Shown here: in pieces, positions 11,946-23,220 of the stretch
Numbering within the stretch: position 1 is the first letter of the stretch
How the letters are laid out: every line of letters starts with the position of its first letter
The notes under the pieces: generated by a model
Told to the model about the DNA's origin: nothing
Database searches by the model: none
The model's input: the letters and a program-made list of their open reading frames with translations, nothing else
Position numbers and translations under genes: made by a program
Assembly (NCBI GenBank): GCA_030248195.1
Contig: JASAND010013500.1
Coordinates: forward strand, 41,528 to 105,527
Direction of reading: 5' to 3'
DNA length: 64,000 nt
Source of the DNA: Trissonchulus latispiculum
Taxonomy: Eukaryota; Nematoda; Enoplea; Enoplida; Ironidae

Positions 11946-12915
11946 GGTGGTAGTACCACTACCTGGGTTTTCTACGTAATTTTTCCATGGATGAAGCAAT
12001 CTTGACAAAACATTGGATAAAGCAAAACTGGTTGGCAAACTATCTTTGCACAAAATCTTGGTGTCAGAGAGTGCATGATTGGCTAGCTACCATCGTGGCT
12101 TTGCGCATGCGCAAATAGTCAAAATTTTATTTAAGTTTCGTATATTAAATTTTACTGAACTACGTAAAAGAGTGCAAAAAGCGCTTTAAAATGATGTGCA
12201 TATCTCTTCAGTACGTGGTTTCTATCAAAAGTTACAAGCGGTTGAAGCTGAATAGCTGATATATAGCTGATATAGCTGAATTACGTTGACCGTTTGCACA
12301 CATAATGTAAAGTAAATCAGTATGCCTAAAATTAAATCTATTGGGTTTTAACGGTTCCTTTTGCGTTATTTGTGTGCATTATTTAATAGAAAGCACTTTG
12401 CAGCTGCATGAAAGCATTGGAAATTTCGAAAACCAAAGCAAACAATGAAAAATTACAGAATCTCTGTTTTTTTATTTTCTCGACACTCCTCCAGTCAAAA
12501 TGGACCAAATTTTGCAAATATGTTTTGCATCAGCATACGCTCAGGCCGTTTTCTTAGTTTTTGGAAAAACGCAATATTAAGCAAGATATAAATTTTACAA
12601 ATTTTCAAAACACGCTAAAAAACGGAAAACTCACTTTTACAAAAAACTAAAAAAACGGCCTGAGCGTATATGTAAACTAACCATATACCGAAAATCTCAA
12701 ATGATTTCATAAATGATTGAAGGAGATATTTAAATTTAAAGCTTTTAATACATTTCCTATTGTGTAGACAGCAAGCCAGTCCACACAGCGTCGTAGATCA
12801 GCTCATCTGATGCAGAACATGATAAAGAACAAATTTGCTAAATTTCAAGCCGATTCATTAAGTATTCAGTTCACAGCATCTGTTCAAAGTCCACCCCGGT
12901 AGTAGTACTACCACC
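11946..12915. mobile_element. TTAA-flanked non-autonomous element (piggyBac-like), left arm
   Basis: About 970 bp bounded by TTAA (11942-11945 and 12916-12919), with imperfect terminal inverted repeats that start AGGTGGTAGTA. The same element is in the other arm at 22198-23151, so it was there before the duplication. TTAA duplications are typical of piggyBac elements. No transposase frame is present. It contains a smaller foldback at 12536-12668. Confidence 0.65.
12536..12668. mobile_element. Small foldback MITE with TA ends, inside the TTAA element
   Basis: Near-perfect inverted repeats of TACGCTCAGGCCGTTTT form the two ends of a 133-bp hairpin, each ending in TA as in Tc1/mariner insertions. 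It is conserved in the mirror element at 22445-22578. Family assignment is tentative. Confidence 0.5.
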
Positions 12916-12919
12916 TTAA

Positions 12920-14059
12920 GCTTAAGCCTTGAGTCAGCATTAAGTCAATGTCTGCGCCCCAGCGAACGCAAAACCGAATGCAAAGGCACAGTTTTGCACA
13001 GGGCTAATGCGTTTGCTCTCAATAAAGGTAGCCTTTACGTAACTCGTGGTGACTGAAATCTGTGACTAAGGATATGGCTAAGCCTGAGCCATCCCTAAAT
13101 CAAAGACTTTATGAGCTTTGGTACCTTCGAGCTTGATGATAAAGACCGAACTCCATGCTAGAATTCTGCCGGTCGAGGAGCAGTCGTGCGATGTCCCAAA
13201 TTAGGTATTCAACTCAGATTTGAATAAATTATCCAAATACTTGAAAGAAACAAGCTAACTTTACTAAAACAAGAATTGTTTTGCTTGAAAAAAACAACTC
13301 AATTCACTTCAGGAATTCAAAACATACTAGGCCAAATCGAAAACTCTAAAATAGTTATCATACATTAAAAGGAAACCTTCGCAATAAGGTGAACCCTAAC
13401 TTCCGTACACCTGTTAAACGCTAAGAATTCTCAGAACCGCATTTTTGACAACGATCAACTGAAAATATTCTGAAAAAATCTGAACAATCCAACACCTTAC
13501 ACCATTTCGAAATGTTGACTGTTCGTCAAAAGGGCAATGTAGAAAGTAATTGATTAACTTGAAAGTAATGTTCTGGGAACGGCCGGGTAGCCGGCGGCCG
13601 GCTGTCGGCCCGGCCGAGTGTTTTTAAGATCAAAGATGTTGTAGTGGCACGCTGTTTCGTTCTTTGAAAGTTGGCAGCAGTAAAGGTAAGCCTTAACGTA
13701 AGGTAACGGAGAGTAACGGAGAGTAACTAAGCCTAAGCCATAATGAAGGATGATGAAAGTAATCCAAAAAGTACTCATTTCTATAACCATAAATGTTAAA
13801 ATATCAAAAACAAGATCAGGTTTACAGCGAATTAAACTAAATATTCAAGTATTAACTCCGTAAGGGAAAGTCCATAAGTAAGCATTTCCCAAAGCCTTAA
13901 ATTCATCATACCACGTTCTACAACCTACCTGATATCACCTCCATAAAATCAACAATCCCTAAAGACGAGCTAGGTATATATCAATAATCAATAAATGCAC
14001 AAGTAATTTGCAAAACGAAGACAATAAATATATATTGGAAACAGCTCATATAATAGATA
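12920..14059. other. Intergenic with conserved GC-rich palindrome
   Basis: No gene supported. A 35-bp GC-rich inverted repeat of GGCC and GCCGG blocks lies at 13581-13615, beside short repeats of the form AGTAACGGAG. Both are conserved at 21370-21528 in the other arm. The 78-codon frame over this stretch (13554-13790) is open in both arms, but its composition (low-complexity Arg/Pro/Ala end) does not suggest a protein. Confidence 0.55.
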
Positions 14060-15037
14060 TTAATTCACAACTGAACTGGTTCCCGTTGCACCAATTTTGG
14101 TTTTACAAAGCAACACAGACATCAAACTTTTCCGGACATCCTGACTTTTTACTACATAAATAAATATGTTATTGCCAGAATTTAAATTGATGAGAAGCCA
14201 AAAGAACTGACCGTAGTTAAACAAAACAGAACCAGTAGGTATGATACCAAACATTATCAAGCAGATCAAGCCCAAGGGTATTACGTAAAATATAACGGTA
14301 AATCCAATAACCCACGATAAGGTTTTAGTTATCTTATTTTGTCTTTCCAGTTGAATAGCCAACAGTTCTGGCAAATTTCGCATAGCCTGTCTTCGTACAG
14401 CTAAAACAGCTGCCATATAAATAACCACTGAAATCAGCCCCAAGATGAATTGATAACTCCAAAATACCCGATTAATTGTGGGCGGGACTATTAGACTAAG
14501 GCCGCAACGCTGATCCATTAGCATACCACGAGCAGGAAATTTTATCATTACAAACATACAAATTAGATAAAAGAAAGTGCATAACACATAGGAACCAAAG
14601 ATTACTACTCTCCATTTCTCGATCGAAAATGCAGCGTACAGACGAATTGAGGCACAGGCCAGCAGTCGGTCTAGCGAAATTAGAATCAACATTAACGGGA
14701 CGGCAAACCCGCCTAAAATCGTGAAATGAATCATCGGTCGCATGAGACAGTCAGTTAAGGTGGCTTCGTCCCAGAATTTCCCCGTTGTCATGAGCACGCT
14801 TCGCGCGAGTCCACTGAAAAGTTGATTCAACCCCAATAAAAGGTCAGCCACAGCCAAACCCATTGGTGGAATGTACTCTTTCTTGGCAAACTTTTTGGTT
14901 TTTATGAACGCCAACAGAAGAAGCAAATTCCCAAACGTTTGCACAGTTCCTTCAATGACAAAAGTAACATTTTCAACCCAAATTCTATCTGGCTGAGGTT
15001 TGAAGTCTGTGATATTTTCCAAGCCAGAGCCACTCAT
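14060..15037 (-). CDS. Srsx-like seven-transmembrane receptor D
   Basis: Predicted GPCR of 325 residues, third subgroup. Compared with A and B it has GLSLIVPP after the second-loop cysteine and IPTGSVLFNYGQFFW before TM7. GN in TM1, D in TM2, DRLLAC at the end of TM3, WVIGFT in TM6 and NSGNN...Y in TM7 are all present. The start is the ATG at 15037 (MSGSGLENIT, with a possible N-glycosylation site at NIT). An in-frame TTG 15 codons upstream is not used. Partner D' (20072-21049) differs at only 7 residues, the closest pair in the duplication. Likely functional; ligand unknown. Confidence 0.9.
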   Translation of the reverse strand: MSGSGLENITDFKPQPDRIWVENVTFVIEGTVQTFGNLLLLLAFIKTKKFAKKEYIPPMGLAVADLLLGLNQLFSGLARSVLMTTGKFWDEATLTDCLMRPMIHFTILGGFAVPLMLILISLDRLLACASIRLYAAFSIEKWRVVIFGSYVLCTFFYLICMFVMIKFPARGMLMDQRCGLSLIVPPTINRVFWSYQFILGLISVVIYMAAVLAVRRQAMRNLPELLAIQLERQNKITKTLSWVIGFTVIFYVIPLGLICLIMFGIIPTGSVLFNYGQFFWLLINLNSGNNIFIYVVKSQDVRKSLMSVLLCKTKIGATGTSSVVN

Positions 15038-15266
15038 TCTGTGCTCAGCAGTGAGAAGTCTCACGTTACCTTTGAGAGTCAAGGGAGCAGTGTTAATAAG
15101 CTGTCTTAACCCATGAAATTACCACTGACTTGTTTCAAGAGAACATTTGTATGCTTGTCTTCGACAAAGACAAGAAGAAGAAAGCAGTATTAGCTTGAAG
15201 CTTAAAGATGCTATTATCCTTTACTAATAAAGCATACTGTACTGGACTAGCTTGAGTTGGCAGTAC

Positions 15267-15606
15267 CAAGCACAATAACTAAGAGTGTGGCAAGCGTCAC
15301 ACTCTTAATCATCAAGCAAAAAACATCATCTGCACAATAACGGCTGAGCCCTCCCTCCACAACTGAGTATGTTCACTTCAAAGAAATCTGCACGCTGTGT
15401 CTACGGTCTAAAGCTAGCAATAGACGCACATTGAACCAACTGACTAGTTGTGTTTTTGACCTTAATAGAACGAAGGCATAGCGTGCAAATTTCTTTGAAG
15501 TGAACACACTCAGTTGTGAGGGTCAGCTGTTATTGTGCAGAATGATGTTTTTGCTTGATAACTAAGAGTGTGACGCATGTCACACTCTTAGTTATTATGT
15601 ACTCTT
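15267..15606. mobile_element. hAT-like MITE, 340 bp
   Basis: Foldback element with ends of the form CAAG...AATAACTAAGAGTGTG and the reverse complement ending GTACTCTT. It is flanked by 8-bp near-duplicates GGCAGTAC (15259-15266) and GACAGTAC (15607-15614). Eight-base target duplications are typical of hAT elements. The ends resemble those of the MITE at 16460. A truncated copy persists in the right arm (from about 19411 to 19589), sharing the GGCAGTAC flank, so the insertion predates the duplication. No coding capacity. Confidence 0.7.
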
Positions 15607-16459
15607 GACAGTACTTATCAAAAGGAAGCTAATAAAATATCAGTAACAAGCCTGTTACAATTGCGAAAAGGAGTATTGTCCAAGATTTCTCCTCCGTTTT
15701 GGATCCGAAATGAACAATGACTACAATAGATCGATTATTCAAGAAAGAAGGTCCCACTGATCTAAAGTTTACGCTGGGGCCCCCACTGTTAGAAGAGACC
15801 CTCTGCTCACTTTCTCTCTCTCTCTCTCTCTCGTCAGTCCAAATTAATGCGTACTTATAAATTATAGGTGAAAAATTGGCGTTACTAGATTGGATTTTAA
15901 CTTTATTACTTACAAACAACTGTTTACCACGTATATATTAATATGTGTTTGAACTAAAATACCTCTGATTGACTAATCGTTAACCTCATGTCAAAATTGC
16001 AAGCATAAGTGTACCTCCTCCGAGATTTCGGAGGGGGTTCGACTTAGCATCTTTACGCGTTTGTTAAACCGTTAAGCATTCAAATTCTTGGTGTTACCGA
16101 TAGGCTTTGACAATTGGTTTCCGAAAACAATTGATGCTGGTGACTCGTATAAACTACTGGCAAATGGAAGTTTATCTCAGAATCAACATGATGGTTTGCC
16201 AGGCAACTTCATAACTTCTTATGCTGTAAAACGTGACTGGATTATTCAGTATTGGCGAAACCAGCTTGGCCCGAGAGAAGACCAGATCGATAAGGACAGC
16301 AGCAGAAACAAAGCCGGAGTAGCCGATCTGTCTGATCTGTCGGGCGAAAATCAGATTGGTTCAAACATTTACAGCTATCTAGTCTAGTTTTCTAAAGAGA
16401 CTAACACAAAAAGCTTGTGACAATTGAGTAAATACTAACTGGAGTCATCTTCATATAAT
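15607..16459. other. Intergenic; partly deleted in the other arm
   Basis: Contains a CT-rich microsatellite at about 15810-15830. About 660 bp (15455-16117) has no right-arm counterpart. The 99-codon frame at 16088-16387 is interrupted by a stop in the mirror copy. The antisense frame over the same DNA is open in both arms but matches no family I know. No gene is called. Confidence 0.5.
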
Positions 16460-16807
16460 CAAGAGTACATAATATAAGAGTGTGCCACTAGGCACACTCT
16501 ATGTTATCTCAGCAAAAACTATGCTCTGCTCGCTAACGGCCCACCCCCCCCCGCAAATCGGTACCCTGTCGAAACGGGGGTACGCTCACTCGCTCTATGT
16601 TTATGTGCTTAAGCTCGAAAACACAAGCAGTGCGTGCGCGAATTTTGTACCTGCTTCGAGCTTTAGAACACAAACATAGCGCTCAAAATTCTTTGAAGTG
16701 ATGGGTCTGATTTGAGGGGGGGGGTGGGCCGTTAGCGAGCAGAGCATAGTTTTTGCTCTGATAACAGAGAGTGTGCCTAGTGGCACACTCTTATATTATG
16801 TACTCTA
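16460..16807. mobile_element. hAT-like MITE, 348 bp, left arm only
   Basis: Foldback element starting CAAGAGTACATAATATAAGA and ending in the complementary sequence. It is flanked by 8-bp target duplications CATATAAT (16452-16459) and CATATAAC (16808-16815). The mirror position has one unfilled copy, CATGTAAG (reverse complement of 19082-19089), so this copy inserted after the arms separated. A second copy of the same element at 33961 was itself hit by two further insertions. Confidence 0.8.
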
Positions 16808-16815
16808 CATATAAC

Positions 16816-17576
16816 ATTAAACAACCTTTTCCTCACGCCATGCCTATTACTGATCTCAGAGAAACTAAACAAACGCCTGAAACAAACAGAAGACTAGACT
16901 ACTGCAGTAAGAAGCAATTTAAAACTGATTAATTTGAATAAGCAGGATTTCTGATTTAGAATTATCCGTTGGGATTCCCTTGCTATAATTGTAGCTGCTT
17001 TCATTTCCCTGTCGTTAGAATGTTTGTACATGAAACTGTCTATTAGTTAATTCCACCAGTCACTTGGTGATTCCCCTGGATCATTAGAGATTACTACTGT
17101 CTGCAAATATGTCCAGATTCGAAACGTGTTTTAGTATTCAGAATTCAACAAATTCATGAGCTGTCATTCCTATTCTACAAACTTCTGTGAATGACAATCA
17201 GTTTAGGTACAGCTTGGCGCTTGGCTGGAAATGAAAATAGAATTTCGTCCATTGCCTAAATTCACAACGTTCACTAAGTTGTTCCGATTACACATCGTCC
17301 CCACTCTGCTAAAAGCAACCTATAATCTTATATAATTTGTAACATGGCTCAGTGTAATCGAAACATGCTACAACCGCCTGCGTATAATTGTACTGCACGG
17401 TAGCCTTCGCTGCTCTCCTGTCGGAGTATGTCAGCAAGGTTGCTGTCACCCAGAGGAGCACACCTGACTGCAACGATCTAAAGAATTTCTAACCCTTATA
17501 TACTTTCTGCCGAAAGAAATATGCAAATTAGGTTGAATTGTATGTAAACGACTGAAATTTGAAATGCCAGTCTTTG
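16816..17576. other. Intergenic, inner left arm
   Basis: Mirrored at 18314-19081. No gene seen. The right arm has about 50 extra bases here carrying a small hairpin of GCTACACC/GGTGTAGC (near 18505-18525). Confidence 0.55.
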
Positions 17577-18313
17577 AAAATCGAGCAACCTATAGATTTT
17601 GACGTGACCTATAGAAGACGAAATGTCTTCAATTTTGGAGCAATATTACAAGCCAGTCGTAGCACTGCTTGCTTGCTCTTGAAGGAGCTTCGCCTGCTAG
17701 TGTGCATACAAATCTTTGAGAGCACTGCTGGCAGTGCTAACCTACACTTGTAGAAAGGTTAAACACAGAGGTTAACATATAGTATACTTGATGCGTTTAG
17801 TTTTGCCATTGGAAAACACCTAAAAGTCATTGCTGGGTACAACTTGTTGTTTTGATTTTACATAAGCAAACCTATTTTAATGCAACACTTGAATTTCATA
17901 AATTCATCTGAAACTTAACCTAGTTCAAAAATTTCAAACTCGAAAACCTTTTAGTTCTGCTTTCATGACACAAAAAATCTTTCACATCGGCATTTCCTGA
18001 AAATGTGACACAATTATGTTTAGTAATATTTTTTTGATAGTATACAAATCTCGTCACTAATGAGTTACAACTGCACGTTGTGATTTATTGCAAATTGTAG
18101 CTACATGATGTTTATGAATTAGAATGAATTTATAATAAAATTTTTAAATTTTTGTTTAACAGTGGTCATGTAAGAGATACAAGTTTTTAATTTGTTTGAT
18201 ATTGTGTACAATGCACAAGCATACTATATGTTAACAGTTGTAATTCAATTGTTGAGATTAGCCTCAGCTATTTGTAGCAGTGGTGTTTGATTGTGGTGGG
18301 GTTCTTCCTGTCC
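17577..18313. other. Centre of the inverted duplication
   Basis: About 0.7 kb of mostly unpaired sequence between the two arms. One internal 20-bp pair remains (17771-17790 with 18216-18235, one mismatch), leaving a strict spacer of 425 bp. No coding frame of note. A non-palindromic spacer suggests either an original spaced inverted duplication or later asymmetric deletion at the tip. Confidence 0.75.
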
Positions 18314-19427
18314 TTAAAGACTGACGTTTCAAATTTCAGTCGTTTATATACAATTCAACCTAATTTGCATTTTCGGCAGAAAGCATATAAGGGGGAGAAA
18401 TTCTTTCTCATTGCAGTCAGTTGTGTTGGCTGTGTCAGCAGCCTCGCTGCATACTCCGACAGGAGAGCAGCGAAGGCTTACCATGCAGTGAGAATGTATA
18501 TGCACGCTACACCGATGGTGTAGCATACAATTCAATTATACGCAGGCGGTTGTAGCATGGTTCGATTACACTGAGCTATGTTACATATTGCCGTTGCTTT
18601 TAGTAGAGTGGGGTCGATTTTGTAATCGGAACAACTCAGTGAACGTTGTAAATTCGGGTAGTGCACAAAATTCTATTTTCATTTCCAGCCAAGCTATAAA
18701 TTGATTATCATCCATATTTGTGGAATGGAATGACAGCTCATGAGTTTGTTGAATTCTGAATACCTAAAATCGTTTCGTTTCTAGACATATTTGCAGACAA
18801 TAATAATCGCTAATTATCCAGGGGAGTCACCAAGTGACTGGTGGAATTAACGAATAGGCAGTTTTTTGCACAAAACATTCCAACGACAGGTAAATGAAAG
18901 CTGCTTGAAGCATTGCAAGGGAATACCAACAAAACCTCTGAATCAGAAATCCTGCTTATCCAAATTAATCAGTTTTAAGTTTGCTTTTAATACTGTAGTA
19001 GTCTAGTCTTCTGTTTGTTGGCGTTTGTTTAGTTTCTCTGAGATCAAGAATAGGCATGGCATATGGAAAAGTTTGTTTCATCTTACATGAATATGACTCA
19101 GGTTAGTATTTTCTCAATTGTCTCAGGTTTTTGTGTTAGTTTCTTTGGAGAACTAGATTGGATAGCTGTAGTAGTGTTTGAACCTGATTTTCGCCCGACA
19201 GATCAGACAGATCGGCTACTACGGCTTTGTCTCTGCTGCTGTCCTTACCGATCTGGTCTTCTCTCGGGCCACACTGGTTTCGTCAATACTGAATAATCCA
19301 GTGAAGTTTTACAGCATAAGAACTTACGAAGTTGCCAGACATACCATCATGTTGATTCTGAAACACAATTCCACGGGCAGAATCAATTGTTTTCGGAAAC
19401 CAAAAACAACAAATCAGTTCGTTCAAT

Positions 19428-19930
19428 GTGCGTATATTGCGAGCTTTAGACCGTAGGCATTGCGTGCAGATTTCTTTGAAGTGAACATACTCAGTTGTGG
19501 GGGAGGGGTCAGCCGTTATTGTGCAGAGTTTTTTGCTTGATGATTAAGAGTGTGACGATTGTCACACTCTTAGTTATTATGTATTCTTGGTACTGCCAAC
19601 TCAAACTAGTCCAGTAAAGTATGCTTTATTGGTAAAGGATAATAACATCTTTAAGCTTCAAGCTAATAGCTAATACTTCAAGGTGCGTCTATTGCGAGCT
19701 TTAGACCGTAGGCATAGCTGCAGATTTCTTTGAAGTGAACATACTCAGTTTTGGGAGGGGTCAGCCTTTATTCTGCAGATGATGTTTCTTGCTTGATGAT
19801 TTAAGAGTGTGACGCTTGTCACACTCTTAGTTATTATGTATACTCTTGGTACTGCCAGCTCAAACCAGTCCAGTACAGTATGCTTTATTAGCAAAGGATA
19901 ATAGCATCTTTAAGCTTCAAGCTAATACTG
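19428..19930. repeat. 255-bp tandem duplication, right arm only
   Basis: Two adjacent copies (19428-19682 and 19683 to about 19930), each running from GTGCGT..ATTGCGAGCTTTAG through the truncated hAT MITE end to CTTCAAGCTAAT. The left arm has one copy. It lies directly upstream of receptor D'. Confidence 0.8.
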
Positions 19931-20071
19931 CTTCTTCTTCTTGTCTTTATCGAAGACAAGCGTACAAATGTTCTCTTGAAACAGTGGTAATTTCATGGAT
20001 TAAGACAGCTTATTAACACTGCTCCCTTGACTCTCAAAGGTAACGTGAGACTTCTCACTGCTGAGCACAGA

Positions 20072-21049
20072 ATGAGTAGCTCTGGCTTGGAAAATATCAC
20101 AGACTTCAAACCTCAGCCAGATAGAATTTGGGTTGAAAATGTTACTTTTGTCGTTGAAGGAACTGTGCAAACTTTTGGAAATTTGCTTCTTGTGTTGGCG
20201 TTCATAAAAACCAAAAAGTTTGCCAAGAAAGAGTACATTCCACCAATGGGTTTGGCTGTGGCAGACCTTTTATTGGGGTTGAATCAACTTTTCAGTGGAC
20301 TCGCGCGAAGCGTGCTCATGGCAACGGGGAAATTTTGGGACGAAGCCACTTTAGCTGACTGCTTACTAAGACCTATGATTCATTTCACAATCTTGGGTGG
20401 ATTTGCAGTTCCGTTAATGTTGATTCTAATTTCGCTGGACCGACTGCTGGCCTGTGCCTCAATTCGTCTGTACGCTGCATTTTCGATCGAGAAATGGAGA
20501 GTAGTAATCTTTGGTTCCTATGTGTTATGCACTTTCTTTTATCTAATTTGTATGTTTGTAATGATCAAATTTCCTGCTCGTGGTATGATAATGGATCAGC
20601 GTTGCGGCCTTAGTCTAATAGTCCCGCCCACAATTAATCGGGTATTTTGGAGTTATCAATTCATCTTGGGGCTGATTTCAGTGGTTATTTATATGGCAGC
20701 TGTTTTAGCTGTACGAAGACAGGCTATGCGAAATTTGCCAGAACTGTTGGCTATTCAACTGGAAAGACAAAATAAGATAACTAAAACCTTATCGTGGGTT
20801 ATTGGATTTACCGTTATATTTTACGTAATACCCTTGGGCTTGATCTGCTTGATAATGTTTGGTATCATACCTACTGGTTCTGTTTTGTTTAACTACGGTC
20901 AGTTCTTTTGGCTTCTCATCAATTTAAATTCTGGCAATAACATATTTATTTATGTAGTAAAAAGTCAGGATGTCCGGAAAAGTTTGATGTCTGTGTTGCT
21001 TTGTAAAACCAAAATTGGTGCAACGGGAACCAGTTCAGTTGTGAATTAA
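20072..21049 (+). CDS. Srsx-like seven-transmembrane receptor D'
   Basis: Mirror partner of D, 325 residues, with the same seven hydrophobic segments and motifs (GN in TM1, D in TM2, DRLLAC, WVIGFT, NSGNN...Y). It starts at the ATG of MSSSGLENIT. The in-frame TTG at 20027 upstream is conserved in both arms but is not a likely animal start. The seven differences from D are mostly conservative and lie in the N-tail, TM1, the first extracellular loop and the second loop. The promoter side carries the arm-specific 255-bp tandem duplication, so expression could differ from D even though the proteins are nearly the same. Ligand unknown. Confidence 0.9.
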   Translation: MSSSGLENITDFKPQPDRIWVENVTFVVEGTVQTFGNLLLVLAFIKTKKFAKKEYIPPMGLAVADLLLGLNQLFSGLARSVLMATGKFWDEATLADCLLRPMIHFTILGGFAVPLMLILISLDRLLACASIRLYAAFSIEKWRVVIFGSYVLCTFFYLICMFVMIKFPARGMIMDQRCGLSLIVPPTINRVFWSYQFILGLISVVIYMAAVLAVRRQAMRNLPELLAIQLERQNKITKTLSWVIGFTVIFYVIPLGLICLIMFGIIPTGSVLFNYGQFFWLLINLNSGNNIFIYVVKSQDVRKSLMSVLLCKTKIGATGTSSVVN

Positions 21050-22193
21050 TATCTATTATATGAGCTGTTTCCAATATATATTTATTGTCTTCGTTTTGCA
21101 AATTACTTGTGCATTTATTGATTATTGATATATACCTAGCTCGTCTTTAGGGATTGTTGATTTTATGGAGGTGATATCAGGTAGGTTGTAGAACGTGGTA
21201 TGATGAATTTAAGGCTTTGGGAAATGCTTACTTATGGACTTTCCCTTACGGAGTTAATACTTGAATATTTAGTTTAATTCGCTGTAAACCTGATCTTGTT
21301 TTTGATATTTTAACATTTATGGTTATAGAAATGAGTACTTTCTGGATTACTTTCATCAGCCTTCATTATGGCTTAGGCTTAGTTACTCTCCGTTACTCTC
21401 CGTTACCTTACGTTAAGGCTTACCTTTACTGCTGCCAACTTTCAAAGAACGAAACAGCGTGCCACTACAACACCTTTGATCTTAAAAACACTCGGCCGGG
21501 CCGACAGCCGGCCGCCGGCGACCCGGCCGTTCCTAAACTACTTTCAAGATAATCAATTACTTTCTACATTGCCCTTTTGACGAACAGTCAACATTTCGAA
21601 ATGGTGTAAGGTGTTGGATTATTCAGATTTTTTTCGGAATATTTTCAGTTGATCGTTGTCAAAAATGCGGTTCTGAGAATTCTTAGCGTTTAACAGGTGT
21701 ACGGAAGTTAGGGTTCACCTTATTGCGAAGGTTTCCTTTTAATGTATGATAACTATTTTGGCGCGTAAAGTTTTAGATTTGGCCTAGTACGTTTTGAATT
21801 CCTGAAGTAAATTGAGTTGTTTTTTGGAGCAAAACAATAATTGTTTTAGTAAAGTTAGCTTGTTTGTTTCAAGTATTTGGATAATTTATTCAAAGCTGAG
21901 TTGAATACCTAATTTGTGACATCGCATGACTGCTCCTCGACCGGCAGAATTCTAGCATGGAGTTTCGTCTTTATCATCAAGCTCGAAGGTACCAAAGCTC
22001 ATAAAGTCTTTGATTTAGGGATGGCTCAGGCTTAGCCATATCCTTAGTCACAGATTTCAGTCACCACGAGTTACGTAAAGGCTACCTTTATTGAGAGCAA
22101 ACGCATTAGCCCTGTGCAAAACTGTGCCTTTGCATTCGGTTTTGCGTTCGCTGAGGCGCAGACATTGACTTAATGCTGACTCAAGGCTTAAGC
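21050..22193. other. Intergenic, mirror of 12920-14059
   Basis: No gene supported. Carries the conserved GC-rich palindrome at 21493-21528 and the repeated AGTTACTCTCCGTTACTCTC motif near 21380. Otherwise featureless AT-rich DNA. Confidence 0.55.
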
Positions 22194-22197
22194 TTAA

Positions 22198-23151
22198 GGT
22201 GGTAGTACTACTACCGGGGTGGACTTTGAACAGATGCTGTGAACTAAATACTTAATGAATCGGCTTGAAATTTGACAAATTTGTTCTTTATCATGTTCTG
22301 CATCAGATGAGCTGATCTACGACGCTGTGTGGACTGGCTTGCTGTCTACACAATAGGAAATGTATTAAAAGCTTTAAATTTAAATATCTCCTTCAATCAT
22401 TTATGAAATCATTTGAGATTTTCGGTATATGGTTAGTTTACACATACGCTCAGGCCGTTTTTTTAGTTTTTTGTAAAAGTGAGTTTTCCGTCTTTTTAGC
22501 GTGTTTTGAAAATTTGTAAAATTTATATCTTGCTTAATATTGCGTTTTTCCAAAAACTAAGAAAACGGCCTGAGCGTATGCTGATGCAAAACATATTTGC
22601 AAAATTTGGTCCATTTTGACTGGAGGAGTGTCGAGAAAATCAAAGAGATTCTGTAATTTTTCATTGTTTGCTTTGGTTTTCGAAATTTCCAATGCTTTCA
22701 TGCAGCTGCAAAGTGCTTTCTATTAAATAATGCACACAAATAACGCAAAAGGAACCGTTAAAACTTTTTAGGCATACTGATTTACTTTACATTATGTGTG
22801 CAAACGGTCAACGTAATTCAGCTATATCAGCTATATATCAGCTATTCAGCTTCAACCGCTTGTAACTTTTGATAGAAACCACGTACTGAAGAGAGATGCA
22901 CATCATTTTAAAGCGCTTTTTGCACTCTTTTACGTAGTTCAGTAAAATTTAATATACGAAACTTAAATAAAATTTTGAGTATTTGCGCATGCGCAAAGCC
23001 ACGATGGTAGCTAGCCAATTATGCACTCTCTGACACCAAGATTTTGTGCAAAGATAGTTTGCCAACCAGTTTTGCTTTATCCAATGTTTTGTCAAGATTG
23101 CTTCATCCATGGAAAAATTACGTAGAAAATCCCGGTAGTGGTACTACCACC
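22198..23151. mobile_element. TTAA-flanked non-autonomous element, right arm copy
   Basis: Mirror of 11946-12915, bounded by TTAA at 22194-22197 and 23152-23155, with AGGTGGTAGTA-type inverted ends. The inner foldback MITE is at 22445-22578. Slight length difference from the left copy; no transposase. Confidence 0.65.
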
Positions 23152-23220
23152 TTAAATTAGGCTTAGAACTAGACCTGAAATATGAGTGGATATGTATCTC
23201 ATATAAAGCCTTCGCAAAAT

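Larger units (their letters stand above)
1..17576 (-). repeat. Left arm of a giant inverted duplication
   Basis: Reverse complement of the right arm (18314-42475), with the same receptors A-B-C-D in mirror order. Anchor pairs seen directly: 1-26 with 42450-42475, the A, B and D genes with A', B' and D', the 72-bp minisatellite (9663-11883) with 23221-23576, the GC-rich palindrome (13581-13615) with 21493-21528, and 17521-17576 with 18314-18369. The match is still good at base 1, so the true arm is longer than the window shows. Left-only insertions are 9888-11665 and 16460-16807. About 660 bp at 15455-16117 is missing from the right arm. Confidence 0.93.

Noticed and set aside
16088..16387. 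99-codon frame as a gene
   Set aside because: Interrupted by a stop in the mirror copy (around 19190-19400), no known domain, first codon not supported. The antisense frame open in both arms also lacks any family match.
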